NCBI GenBank assembly: GCA_050742255.1
Contig: JBOGHU010000044.1
Coordinates: 1-39,975, forward strand
Origin: JBOGHU01 sp050742255
GTDB taxonomy: Bacteria > Actinomycetota > Acidimicrobiia > Acidimicrobiales > CADCSY01
DNA: 39,975 nt
Direction of reading: 5' to 3'
This document shows positions 26,989 through 34,204 of this stretch, in pieces. The translations under genes were made by a program, and so were the position numbers. The stretch's first letter is position 1; each line of letters starts with the position of its first letter. The notes beneath the pieces were generated by a model. That model had not been told where the DNA came from. It saw only the letters and a program-made list of their open reading frames with translations, and did not search any database.

Positions 26989-28090
26989 CGGCGTGGACCG
27001 CGATCCCGGCCCCCACCCGCTCGATCCAGCTCCAGGGGTGACGGATCTCGGCCAGGTCGGGGAGGAGCTCGGGGGCGGTCCACGCCCGGGCCACCAGCTC
27101 GGGCCCGCCCACCGCCTCCACCGCCTCGATGAAGCGCTCGCCCTGCTCGTACTGGTTGAGCTTGGCCTCCAGCCCCACCAGCTTGCGCACCAGCCGGGCC
27201 GGGCGCGACGCCTGGGCCCGGCGCTGGCGCAGCACCTGGCCGAAACGCCCGGCCGAGGGGATGCGGCCGGCGCTGGCCCGGTCCATGGTGATGTCGCCGT
27301 GGCCCTCCAGCAGGCTCATCATCCCCCCGATCTGGCCCAGGACCTCCTGCTGCTCAGGCGTGGCCATCAGGGCCACCAGCCCGCCCTCGTCGAGGGGGTT
27401 GCGGCCCGCCCTCGCCTCCTCCACGGCCCGGCGCAGGGCCCCGACGATGCGCCTGGGATCGGTGTCGACGCCCTGCAGGCTCCGCTCGACCAGGGAGAGG
27501 AAGTGGGGGCGCAGCCAGGGGATCCCGGTGAACTGGGCCCGGTGGGTGACCTCGTGGAGGGCCAGCCACAGGCGGAACTCCCGGGGCGGGAAGGCGAAGC
27601 GCTTCTCCAGCGAGAGGATGTTGGGGCCGACGTAGTAGACGATGTCCTGGTCGGCGGCGGTGTCGTCGTCTACGACGAGGAGGTCGTACTGGCCCAGCAC
27701 CCGGGTCGACATCCACCCGAGCAGGGTCCCGACCTCGATGCCGGTGACGGTCCTCGTGACCGCCCCCGCCACCGGGTTGGCGCTGATGCGCTCGCCCAGC
27801 TTCGTGGTGACCGGTCGCAGCAGCCGGCGGAAGGAGGCGATGTTGGCCCGCACCCACCCGGCCCGGTCGGTCACCCGGGCCCGGGCCGGGCCGTGGAGCG
27901 AGACCAGCCCGGTGGTCTCCGCCACCAGGCCCTCGGCCTCGGTCGTGAGCTCCTCGAAGTCGGGCCCCAGCGAGTCGGAGTGGTACGACCGGGCGAAGGC
28001 GTCGCCGCCGCCCACCCGCAGCGCCACCCGCTCGGCCAGGTCCCACGCCACCGGTTCGGGGGGCAGGGCGCCGGCCGCACCTGCGCTCAC
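26972..28090 (-). CDS. Zinc-dependent metalloprotease, DUF2342 / F420-biosynthesis-associated family
   Basis: A 372-aa protein of the actinobacterial DUF2342 group, often named zinc-dependent metalloprotease or coenzyme F420 biosynthesis-associated protein. The HExxH zinc motif is HEVTH at 179-183 (LALHEVTHRAQF) and a second conserved EGHGD is at 262-266. The YVGPNI segment before the zinc motif is also typical. True protease activity has not been shown for most members. It is usually found just before tilS and hpt, as here. GTG 28090 overlaps the stop of the 55-aa membrane gene as GTGA. Confidence 0.88.
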   Translation of the reverse strand: MSAGAAGALPPEPVAWDLAERVALRVGGGDAFARSYHSDSLGPDFEELTTEAEGLVAETTGLVSLHGPARARVTDRAGWVRANIASFRRLLRPVTTKLGERISANPVAGAVTRTVTGIEVGTLLGWMSTRVLGQYDLLVVDDDTAADQDIVYYVGPNILSLEKRFAFPPREFRLWLALHEVTHRAQFTGIPWLRPHFLSLVERSLQGVDTDPRRIVGALRRAVEEARAGRNPLDEGGLVALMATPEQQEVLGQIGGMMSLLEGHGDITMDRASAGRIPSAGRFGQVLRQRRAQASRPARLVRKLVGLEAKLNQYEQGERFIEAVEAVGGPELVARAWTAPELLPDLAEIRHPWSWIERVGAGIAVHADGASA

Positions 28091-28254
28091 CGTCCCGGGC
28101 CCCTGGGGGGGTACTTGAGGGACTCCACCTTCTTCAGGTACCCCACCGCGGTGGCCAGGGCGGCCAGGACGGCACCGCTGGCCAGGGGCACGGCCAGCCA
28201 GTAGTGCCAGACCTTGGCGCCCACCACCACGGCGAGCTCTCCGAGTAGACCCAT
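28087..28254 (-). CDS. Small membrane protein, 55 aa
   Basis: A short ORF starting at ATG 28254: MGLLGELAVVVGAKVWHYWL, then a hydrophobic helix (about 20-40), then the basic tail YLKKVESLKYPPRGPGR. It overlaps the metalloprotease start by GTGA, and a TACCAT hexamer lies 6 nt before the ATG. Four-base coupling, a sensible single-helix topology and a promoter-like hexamer together support a real gene. I do not recognise a family. It may anchor or regulate the downstream metalloprotease, which is inference. Confidence 0.75.
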   Translation of the reverse strand: MGLLGELAVVVGAKVWHYWLAVPLASGAVLAALATAVGYLKKVESLKYPPRGPGR

Positions 28255-28260
28255 GACGCC

Positions 28261-28266
28261 ATGGTA
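28261..28266 (-). promoter_or_regulatory. Candidate -10 of the 55-aa gene/metalloprotease/tilS/hpt operon
   Basis: TACCAT on the minus strand is 6 nt before ATG 28254, suggesting a leaderless transcript heading this operon. Confidence 0.4.
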
Positions 28267-28315
28267 GGGCGCCCGCCCGAGGCGTGCGGTCGGAGCCGGG
28301 CCCGGCTGGCGCTCC

Positions 28316-28609
28316 TCAGGTCAGCTCTTGGCCCAGGTCCTCTAGGACGGCGGCGATCCGGGCCCGGAGGTGGTCGGGAACGGGGTCGCGGCCGCAGCAG
28401 GTGGAGATGACGGCGCGCAGCTCGGCCTCGAAGTCGTAGGCCTCCAGGCAATCGTGGCAGTCGTCCAGGTGGCGCCGGATGATGGACCGCCTCGCCGTGG
28501 TCACCTCACCATCGAGGAACCAGTACAGCTCCTTCAGCGCCTCGGTGCAGTCCGGCCCCTCCCCGCCCCTGGGGTCCGAACCGTGGCGGCCACCGGGCTC
28601 GTCACTCAC
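28316..28609 (-). CDS. rsrA: Mycothiol-system-type anti-sigma factor RsrA
   Basis: A 97-aa zinc anti-sigma factor that holds SigR inactive until thiol oxidation. The ZAS zinc ligands have the spacing known from Streptomyces RsrA: Cys21, then 26 residues to His47, Cys51 and Cys54 (HLDDCHDC). A further Cys71-Cys72 pair is present. GTG 28609 overlaps the sigma gene by eight bases, giving coupled synthesis with its target. Redox control through disulfide formation and zinc release is the known family mechanism. Confidence 0.92.
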   Translation of the reverse strand: MSDEPGGRHGSDPRGGEGPDCTEALKELYWFLDGEVTTARRSIIRRHLDDCHDCLEAYDFEAELRAVISTCCGRDPVPDHLRARIAAVLEDLGQELT

Positions 28610-29246
28610 GGCTGGCTGGCTCTCGAGCCTCGTCGTCGGTCGCGGCTGGCCCCTGGCCGGGGACCGGGGGGACCACGTCAGGGGTCGCATCGAGCAGCCC
28701 GTGCTCCATCGCGAACCCGTACAACCGCTTTTGGAGGGCCTTTCTTCCGCGGTGCAGCCGGCTCATGACCGTGCCCATGGGCACGTCGAGGATCGAGGCG
28801 ATCTCCTTGTACGAGAACCCCTCCACGTCGGCGAGCAGCACGGCGATGCGGAACTGCTCGGGGAGCGACTCGAGGGCCTCCCGGACCTCGGCCTCGCTCA
28901 ACAGGTCGAGCAGCTCGTCCTCGGCGCTGCGGCTGGCCCGGGCCTCCTCCAGCCCGCCCAGCCGGCGGTACAGGTACAGGTCCTCCACGTCGTCCAGATC
29001 GGTCTCGTCGATCCGGCGCTGCTGGGCCCGGTACCGGTTGATGAACGTGTTGGTGAGGATCCGGTACAGCCACGCCTTGAGGTTGGTGCCCTCCTGGAAG
29101 CCGGAGAACCCCCGGAAGGCCTTGAGGTAGGTCTCCTGCACCAGGTCCTCGGCGTCGGCGGCGTTGCGCGTCATGCGCAGCGCCCCCGAGTACAGGGACG
29201 ACATGTGCTCCATGGCCTGGTCGACGAAGCGGGCCCGATCAGCCAT
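28602..29246 (-). CDS. sigR: ECF RNA polymerase sigma factor, SigR/SigH family
   Basis: A 214-aa ECF sigma factor of the SigR type, which drives the response to disulfide stress. Region 2 has MSSLYSGALRMTRNAADAEDLVQETYLKAFRGF and LKAWLYRILTNTFINRYR. Region 4 has ALESLPEQFRIAVLLADVEGFSYKEIASILDVPMGTVMSRLHRGRKAL (described here by position, about 125-172). It is coupled to rsrA downstream. ATG 29246 has AAGG 7 nt upstream. I did not find a clear SigR-type GGGAAT/GTT promoter before it. Confidence 0.94.
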   Translation of the reverse strand: MADRARFVDQAMEHMSSLYSGALRMTRNAADAEDLVQETYLKAFRGFSGFQEGTNLKAWLYRILTNTFINRYRAQQRRIDETDLDDVEDLYLYRRLGGLEEARASRSAEDELLDLLSEAEVREALESLPEQFRIAVLLADVEGFSYKEIASILDVPMGTVMSRLHRGRKALQKRLYGFAMEHGLLDATPDVVPPVPGQGPAATDDEAREPASRE

Positions 29247-29283
29247 GGCATGCCTTCACTGGTGCCGACACGGGCATCGGACC

Positions 29284-29289
29284 AGGATA
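29284..29289 (-). promoter_or_regulatory. Possible -10 of sigR-rsrA
   Basis: TATCCT on the minus strand lies about 37 nt before ATG 29246. No matching -35 was recognised. The divergent gap 29247-29487 (241 bp) shows only this and a short direct repeat (GCGCAGAG twice, near 29355-29375). Confidence 0.25.
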
Positions 29290-29487
29290 TCGAGGCACCG
29301 GAGCGGGCCCCCCGGACCCGCGATTGGAAACCGAGCCCCGACGCGACACGCTGGTGGGTGGCGCAGAGGGCGCAGAGAAGGGTACGCGTGTGCGAAAGCC
29401 ACCATCGGCAACCCGGACCCCGGTGGCAGGGCGGTGGGCGACGGCCGCCCACGGGATGGTCGCACGGCCCGACAGGGCGAGGGCCCG

Positions 29488-30111
29488 GTGACCCCCTACG
29501 AGGTCCTGGGGGTGTCTCCGAACGCCACCCGGGCCGAGGTCGCCGCCGCCTACAAGACGCTGGTGCAGATCTTCCATCCCGACCGCTACGAGAACAGCCC
29601 CAAGAACGTCCGGCTCGAGGCCGACCGCCGGATGAAGGAGCTCACCCGAGCCTACAACCTGGCCCGCAAGGGCGGGGCGGCGCTGGCCAAGGAGATGGCC
29701 ACCCAGACCGCAAGGACCGGCGGGGCGCCGGGCGACGGCAGGTCCAGCCAGGTGTGGGCGTCGCCGGCACGCAAGCCGACCGACCAGGCCATCAAGGAGC
29801 ACAAGGCCCGGCTACGGGCCGCCCGGGCCGCCCGGGCCCAGGCCGAGCAGGCCACCCGGCGGGGTGACGCCCGGTCCCAGGCCAAGGGCCGGGGCCTCCA
29901 CGGGCAGAGCGGCCAGTCCGGCCAGGCCGTCTTCGGCTTCGGCCAGGCCCTCCACTCCAACGAGGTGCTGTGCCGAAACTGCCGGAGCCTCCAGCGACTG
30001 CCCGCCGGCTGGCAGACCCAGCTCGACCACCTCGACTACGTCTGCGGCTTCTGCGGCCGGGTGGTGATGAGCTCGCTGACCTGGGGCCGGGTCCCGCCCC
30101 GGCTGAACTGA
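29488..30111 (+). CDS. J-domain protein with C-terminal four-Cys zinc ribbon
   Basis: A 207-aa protein. Residues 1-62 form a J domain (TPYEVLGVSPNATRAEV, HPD at 30-32), so it should stimulate a DnaK ATPase. A charged, Ala/Arg/Gln-rich helical linker follows (about 90-150). The C-terminus has CRNC at 162-165 and CGFCG at 186-190, a likely zinc ribbon. It lacks the Gly/Phe and CxxCxGxG domains of true DnaJ, so it is a specialised co-chaperone. The start is GTG 29488 with AGGGCGAGGG upstream. It lies divergent from the sigR-rsrA stress pair, which hints at a shared response, but the target is unknown. Confidence 0.8.
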   Translation: MTPYEVLGVSPNATRAEVAAAYKTLVQIFHPDRYENSPKNVRLEADRRMKELTRAYNLARKGGAALAKEMATQTARTGGAPGDGRSSQVWASPARKPTDQAIKEHKARLRAARAARAQAEQATRRGDARSQAKGRGLHGQSGQSGQAVFGFGQALHSNEVLCRNCRSLQRLPAGWQTQLDHLDYVCGFCGRVVMSSLTWGRVPPRLN

Positions 30112-30140
30112 GGGAGCTCACCGGGCGGGGGCGCACGCCC

Positions 30141-31172
30141 TCACCAGCCGCCGGCGAGGAGGGCCTCGGCGATCTGGACGGCGTTGAGGGCAGCCCCCTT
30201 GCGCAGGTTGTCGCCGGAGACGTAGAGGGAGAGGCCGTGCCCCACCCCCGGGTCACGGCGGATGCGGCCGACCAGGACGTGGTCGGCCCCCGCCGCCGCC
30301 AGGGGGGTGGGGACGTCGGCCAGCACTACCGACGGGGCGGTGGCCAGGAGCTCACGGGCCCGGCTCGGGGTCAGGGTCCGCTCGAACTCGGCGTTGATCG
30401 ACAGCGAGTGACCCGTGTACACGGGCACCCGCACACAGGTGCCCGACACGGCCAGCTCGGGGATGCCGAGGATCTTCCTGCTCTCGTCCCGCAGCTTCCG
30501 CTCCTCGACCGTCTCCCCGCTGCCGTCGTCGACCACGGCCCCGGCCAGGGGCACCACGTTGAACGCCACCGGCGCAGGGAACGTCGCGGGCGAGGGGAGG
30601 CGGCCGGCGCCGCCACCCCGGGTCAGCTCCGCCGACGCCCCCGCCCCCTTGGTGACCTGGTCCTCCAGCTCCCTGACGCCGGCCACCCCCGCTCCCGACA
30701 CCGCCTGGTAGGTGCTCACCACCAGCCGGCGCAGCCCGGCCTCGTCGTGGAGCGGCTTGAGCACGGGCATGGCCACCATGGTCGTGCAGTTGGGGTTGGC
30801 GACGATCCCCCTCGGGATCCGGCCCAGGGCGGCGGCGTTGACCTCGGGCACCACCAAGGGGACCTCGGGGTCCGTCCGCCAGGCCGAGGAGTTGTCGATC
30901 ACCGTCGCCCCCGCCTCCACGAAGATCGGGGCCAGCACGGTGGAGACCGTGGCTCCGGCCGAGAACAGGGCCAGGTCGATCCCGGCGGGATCGGCGGTGG
31001 CGGCGTCCTCCACCTCGAGCTCCCGCCCTCCCCAGGTGATCCGCCGACCGGCGGAGCGGGCCGAGGCGAACAGCCGCAGCCGACCGACCGGGAAGCGTCG
31101 CTCGGCCAGGACCGAGAGGATGACCTCCCCGACCAGGCCGGTCGCGCCGACGATCCCCACGCTGACGCCCAC
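30141..31172 (-). CDS. asd: Aspartate-semialdehyde dehydrogenase
   Basis: Asd reduces aspartyl phosphate to the semialdehyde with NADPH, for Lys, Met, Thr and diaminopimelate. The 343-aa protein begins with the Rossmann motif VGIVGATGLVG. It has FASARSAGR, the catalytic Cys129 (ANPNCTTM), STYQAVSGAG and the catalytic-His region CVRVPVYTGHS. It starts with GTG 31172, 33 bp after lysC, the enzyme of the preceding step. TAGCCT 6 nt before the start may add a separate transcript. Confidence 0.95.
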   Translation of the reverse strand: MGVSVGIVGATGLVGEVILSVLAERRFPVGRLRLFASARSAGRRITWGGRELEVEDAATADPAGIDLALFSAGATVSTVLAPIFVEAGATVIDNSSAWRTDPEVPLVVPEVNAAALGRIPRGIVANPNCTTMVAMPVLKPLHDEAGLRRLVVSTYQAVSGAGVAGVRELEDQVTKGAGASAELTRGGGAGRLPSPATFPAPVAFNVVPLAGAVVDDGSGETVEERKLRDESRKILGIPELAVSGTCVRVPVYTGHSLSINAEFERTLTPSRARELLATAPSVVLADVPTPLAAAGADHVLVGRIRRDPGVGHGLSLYVSGDNLRKGAALNAVQIAEALLAGGW

Positions 31173-31178
31173 GGGGGA

Positions 31179-31184
31179 AGGCTA
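31179..31184 (-). promoter_or_regulatory. Candidate -10 of asd
   Basis: TAGCCT on the minus strand, 6 nt before GTG 31172, between lysC and asd. It suggests a leaderless secondary transcript inside the operon. Confidence 0.35.
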
Positions 31185-31205
31185 GCGGGGCGTCAGGCGC
31201 CGGCC

Positions 31206-32429
31206 TCAGGTCAGGGGCCGCTCCAACTCGAAGGCTTCGTGGAGGGCCCCCACGGCCACGTCCACCTGGTCGCCGCGGATCACGCAGGTGATGCGGATGG
31301 ACGAGGTGGAGATCATCTCGATGTTGACCCCGGCGGCGGCCAGCACCTCGAACATGAGGGCCGAGACGCCGGGTTGGGCCTTCATCCCCGCGCCGATGAG
31401 AGAGACCTTGGCGATGTCGGCGTCGGCGTTGACCCGGGTGGCGCCGATGTCGCCGGCGCTGGCCCGGCACGACCGGAGGGCCACCTCGAGGTGCTCCCGG
31501 GGCACGGTGAAGGAGATGTCGGTCACCCCCTGCTCGGAGATGTTCTGCACGATCATGTCGACGTTGAGGTCGGCGTCGGCGAGGGGCCGGAACAGTCGGG
31601 CGGCGATGCCAGGCCGGTCGGGGACGCCGGCGACGGTCACCTTGGCCTCCGACGTGTCGTGGGTGACGGCTGAGATGATGGCCCGTTCCACGGTGGGATC
31701 CTCCTCTCGCACCCAGGTGCCCGGCTCCCAGGTGAAGCTCGACCGGACGTGCAGGGCCACGCCGTGGCGACGGGCGAACTCGACCGAGCGCATGGCCGGC
31801 TTCGGGCATCCGCTGGCCGTCATCTCCAACAGCTCCTCGAACGAAACCGTCGCCAGCCGGCGGGCCGAGGGGACGATCTCGGGGTCGGCGGTGAAGACCC
31901 CGCTGACGTCGGTGTAGAGCTCGCAGGCGTCGGCACCGAGGGCGGCGGCGAGGGCCACCGCGGTGGTGTCCGAGCCGCCCCGGCCCAGGAAGGTGATGTC
32001 ACGCCCGCCGCTCACCCCCTGGGCGCCGCCCACCACCGGCACCCGCCCCGCGGCCAGGGCATCGGCCACCCGCTGGGACCGGACCTCGAGGATCTTGGCG
32101 TTGGTGTGGCGTGAGTCGGTGAGGAAGCCGGCCTGGCTGCCGGTGAAGCTGTCGGCGACCACGCCGAGGTCGTGGAGGGCCATGCACAACAGGGCGGTGG
32201 CCTTTCGCTCACCTGCGGTGATCAGCATGTCCATCTCCCGACCGGGCGGGGACGTCGAGACCTGGGCGGCCAGGTGCAGCAGCTCGTCGGTCTCCCGGCC
32301 CATGGCGCTGACGACCACCACCACCGAGTCGCCCCGGCGGCGGGTGCGGGCCACGTGGTCGGCGACGGCACGAACGCGCTCGGGGCCGGCGACCGACGTG
32401 CCGCCGAACTTCTGGATCAGCAGCCCCAT
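31206..32429 (-). CDS. lysC: Aspartate kinase
   Basis: LysC phosphorylates aspartate in the first step of the aspartate family pathway. In 407 aa the kinase domain starts IQKFGGTSV and contains FTGSQAGFLTD, FLGRGGSDTTAVALAAALGA and LYTDVSGVFTADP. Two ACT domains at the C-terminus (about 265-400; KVTVAGVPDRPGIAARLF and VSLIGAGMKAQPGVSALMF) give feedback control by Lys/Thr in this family. Many actinobacterial lysC genes also make a beta subunit from an internal start near the ACT region; no decisive internal ribosome site was checked here. The start is ATG 32429. Confidence 0.96.
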   Translation of the reverse strand: MGLLIQKFGGTSVAGPERVRAVADHVARTRRRGDSVVVVVSAMGRETDELLHLAAQVSTSPPGREMDMLITAGERKATALLCMALHDLGVVADSFTGSQAGFLTDSRHTNAKILEVRSQRVADALAAGRVPVVGGAQGVSGGRDITFLGRGGSDTTAVALAAALGADACELYTDVSGVFTADPEIVPSARRLATVSFEELLEMTASGCPKPAMRSVEFARRHGVALHVRSSFTWEPGTWVREEDPTVERAIISAVTHDTSEAKVTVAGVPDRPGIAARLFRPLADADLNVDMIVQNISEQGVTDISFTVPREHLEVALRSCRASAGDIGATRVNADADIAKVSLIGAGMKAQPGVSALMFEVLAAAGVNIEMISTSSIRITCVIRGDQVDVAVGALHEAFELERPLT

Positions 32430-32439
32430 CGGAGAGCCG

Positions 32440-32445
32440 ACGCTA
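32440..32445 (-). promoter_or_regulatory. Candidate -10 of lysC-asd
   Basis: TAGCGT on the minus strand, 10 nt before ATG 32429, would give a leader of a few bases at most. No lysine riboswitch-like leader is possible in that space. Confidence 0.35.
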
Positions 32446-32548
32446 CCCGATGGCCGGGCCGAGAGGTCACCGGACCCCGCGGCTCCACCGCCCCCGCGGC
32501 GGCCCCGCCCCCGTGATGGACCGAGGGACCGCTCGGCACGGGACCCAC

Positions 32549-32554
32549 TACCGT
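32549..32554 (+). promoter_or_regulatory. Candidate -10 of the cyclophilin gene
   Basis: TACCGT, 9 nt before ATG 32564. It lies within a small inverted repeat (GCACGG at 32536-32541 and CCGTGC at 32551-32556), so a bound regulator could cover the -10. Confidence 0.35.
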
Positions 32555-32563
32555 GCAGCGGAG

Positions 32564-33394
32564 ATGGGGACCGCCAAGCGCCAACGGCAGAAGGAGGGAC
32601 GCCAGGCCCGCCTCGAGGCGCGGGAGGCCGCCGACCGTCGGGAGCGGATCCGCCGCCGGCTGGTCTCGGGGGTGGTCGTCTTCGTCGTCGTGGCGGTGGC
32701 GCTGGTGGTGGTGGCCCAGACCGGGGGGGACGACGGTGACGCCACGTCGACCCCCACGTCGGCCTCCACGTCGGCCTCCACGTCGACCTCCACCGAGAGC
32801 GGTGCCGCCGGCGCCGGGCCGGCCGCCTTCACCTATGGCACGGGCCCGTGCCCGCCTGCGGAGAAGCCGGCCCGGCCGGTGCGCTCTTTCGACGCCGCCC
32901 CGAGGCGGTGCATCGAGGAGAGCGTCGACTACGGCGCGGTGGTGAGGACCTCCGAGGGCGACTTCACCGTCAACCTGCTCGAGGATGCCGCGCCGGGGAC
33001 GGTCAACAACTTCGTGGCGCTGGCCCGCTACGGCTACTTCGACGGCGACGACTTCCACCGGGTGGTCGCCGACTTCGTCGTCCAGGCCGGGGACCCGGTC
33101 GGGGACCCGCCCGGCACGGGTGGCCCCGGCTACACCATCCCCGACGAGCTGCCCGCCGGCGCCGACGCCTACGTCGAGGGCTCGGTGGCCATGGCCAACT
33201 CCGGGCCCGACACCGCCGGGAGCCAGTGGTTCGTCTACGTGGGGCCCAACCCCCTGCCAGGGCCCGACTTCCCCCTCTTCGGCCAGGTCACCGAGGGCCT
33301 CGACGTGGTCCGGGCCATCCTCGCCCTGGCCACGGCGGGCCCCGCCCCGAGCCGACCGGTCGAGATCACCTCGGTCGAGATCACCCAGTCATGA
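32564..33394 (+). CDS. Membrane-anchored cyclophilin-type peptidyl-prolyl isomerase
   Basis: A 276-aa protein with a very basic cytoplasmic start (residues 1-33), one membrane helix (34-52), a Ser/Thr linker and an extracytoplasmic cyclophilin domain (about 122-275). The domain has TSEGDFTVNLLEDAAPGTVNNFVALA, YFDGDDFHRVVADFVVQAGDP, FVYVGPNPL-type core and FGQVTEGLDVV. FHR...Q-x-GDP marks the active-site strand. It should help fold secreted proteins outside the membrane. The linker is built from 12-bp repeats. The gene is divergent from lysC. Confidence 0.92.
   Translation: MGTAKRQRQKEGRQARLEAREAADRRERIRRRLVSGVVVFVVVAVALVVVAQTGGDDGDATSTPTSASTSASTSTSTESGAAGAGPAAFTYGTGPCPPAEKPARPVRSFDAAPRRCIEESVDYGAVVRTSEGDFTVNLLEDAAPGTVNNFVALARYGYFDGDDFHRVVADFVVQAGDPVGDPPGTGGPGYTIPDELPAGADAYVEGSVAMANSGPDTAGSQWFVYVGPNPLPGPDFPLFGQVTEGLDVVRAILALATAGPAPSRPVEITSVEITQS
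32744..32791 (+). repeat. Four 12-bp tandem units in the cyclophilin linker
   Basis: Units of ACGTCG(G/A)CC(T/C)CC at 32744, 32756, 32768 and 32780 encode the repeating Thr-Ser-(Thr/Ala)-(Pro/Ser) spacer between the membrane helix and the isomerase domain. Unit number may vary between strains. Confidence 0.8.
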
Positions 33395-33407
33395 GATGCC
33401 CTGGGCG

Positions 33408-34073
33408 TCACCCCGGCAGGGCGTCCAACCCCGCCTCCCGCCCGTCGACGAAGACCGTCACCGTGCCCGCGCCCGCCACCCGCCAGGCCCCTGCGGGGTC
33501 GCGCAGCAGCGCCGTCTCCTCCGCCACCGCCGCCACCGCCAGCCCGGGGTCGGCCAGCTCGATGGTGCGGCGGTGGGCGTGGGCCACGTCGGGGCCGGCG
33601 TGGGGCAGCACGGCCAGGTTGGCCACCAACCCCAGCCCGACCGTGAACGCCCCGCCCCTCGGGTCCACCATGGGATCGCACAGCACCATGGCGCCGGCGG
33701 AGGACCCGGCCAGGACCGCCCCGCCGCTCCATGCCGCCGTGAGCGCCTCCCAGACCGGGGTGACCTTGAGGACCGAGCGCAGGTGGAGGGCGGAACCGCC
33801 GCAGAGGTAGATGAAGGCGGCCTCCCTGACGGCGGCGGCGTTGTCGGGGTCCATGGCGTCGCCCCGCTGGAGCACGCCGAGACCCCGCACCCGGGCGCCC
33901 AGGGGCCCGAACCACCGCGCCGCCCACGCCACCGCCCGTTCGGGCCGCTCGTAGGCGGCGGCGGTGGGCAGCACCAGCACCTCGTCCCCCCCGCTGCGCT
34001 CCAGCAGCTCCCGGTCGAAGGCGCAGCCCTCCCGCCACTCGCCGCCGCCCACCAGGGCGAGGGGACCGCTCAC
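33408..34073 (-). CDS. Peptidase S51 (PepE/cyanophycinase-like) family protein
   Basis: A 221-aa protein of the S51 family, which have a class I glutamine amidotransferase-like fold. GPLALVGGGEWREG opens the protein, EVLVLPTAAA follows, and FIYLCGGSALHL precedes the nucleophile elbow GSSAGA with Ser125. PHAGPDVAHAHRRTIEL fits the His-containing region. Members include dipeptidase E and cyanophycinase; this one is shorter than cyanophycinase, and no cyanophycin synthetase is visible here, so the substrate is unknown. GTG 34073 is used. The gene converges with the cyclophilin gene and is divergent from aat. Confidence 0.8.
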   Translation of the reverse strand: MSGPLALVGGGEWREGCAFDRELLERSGGDEVLVLPTAAAYERPERAVAWAARWFGPLGARVRGLGVLQRGDAMDPDNAAAVREAAFIYLCGGSALHLRSVLKVTPVWEALTAAWSGGAVLAGSSAGAMVLCDPMVDPRGGAFTVGLGLVANLAVLPHAGPDVAHAHRRTIELADPGLAVAAVAEETALLRDPAGAWRVAGAGTVTVFVDGREAGLDALPG

Positions 34074-34097
34074 CCCGGCTTCTCGCGTAGACCGGTC

Positions 34098-34109
34098 CCC
34101 CGTACGGGG
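34098..34109. repeat. 12-bp perfect palindrome in the S51/aat divergent region
   Basis: CCCCGTACGGGG lies 25 bp upstream of the S51 peptidase start and 35 bp before the candidate aat promoter. It may be an operator, though no regulator is identified. Confidence 0.4.
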
Positions 34110-34143
34110 ATCCAGCTACCCAAGAAGGCCCTCCACGGCCCGG

Positions 34144-34149
34144 TAACCT
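34144..34149 (+). promoter_or_regulatory. Candidate -10 ahead of aat
   Basis: TAACCT is 8 nt before the ATG of a 12-codon mini-ORF (34158) and 56 nt before aat, so the mini-ORF would be leaderless. Confidence 0.35.
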
Positions 34150-34157
34150 AGCGGTCC

Positions 34158-34196
34158 ATGGGGACGCGAGGATCGGCTGGCCCGGTCCCCGCCTGA
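34158..34196 (+). CDS. Possible 12-aa leader peptide before aat
   Basis: ATG 34158 to TGA 34196 encodes MGTRGSAGPVPA. It follows a TAACCT hexamer by 8 nt and ends 8 bp before the aat GTG, in another frame. The peptide has no regulatory amino-acid run; a role in re-initiation at aat is conjecture. Confidence 0.25.
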   Translation: MGTRGSAGPVPA

Positions 34197-34204
34197 GCCG
34201 GTCG

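Noticed and set aside
29247..29487. A SigR-type autoregulatory promoter or small RNA in the sigR/J-protein gap
   Set aside because: No GGGAAT/GTT pair with suitable spacing was found on either strand, and no convincing hairpin with a T-tract. Only a weak TATCCT is noted.
32430..32563. Lysine riboswitch upstream of lysC
   Set aside because: The candidate lysC -10 is 10 nt before ATG, the gap is only 134 bp, and it shows no multi-helix layout.
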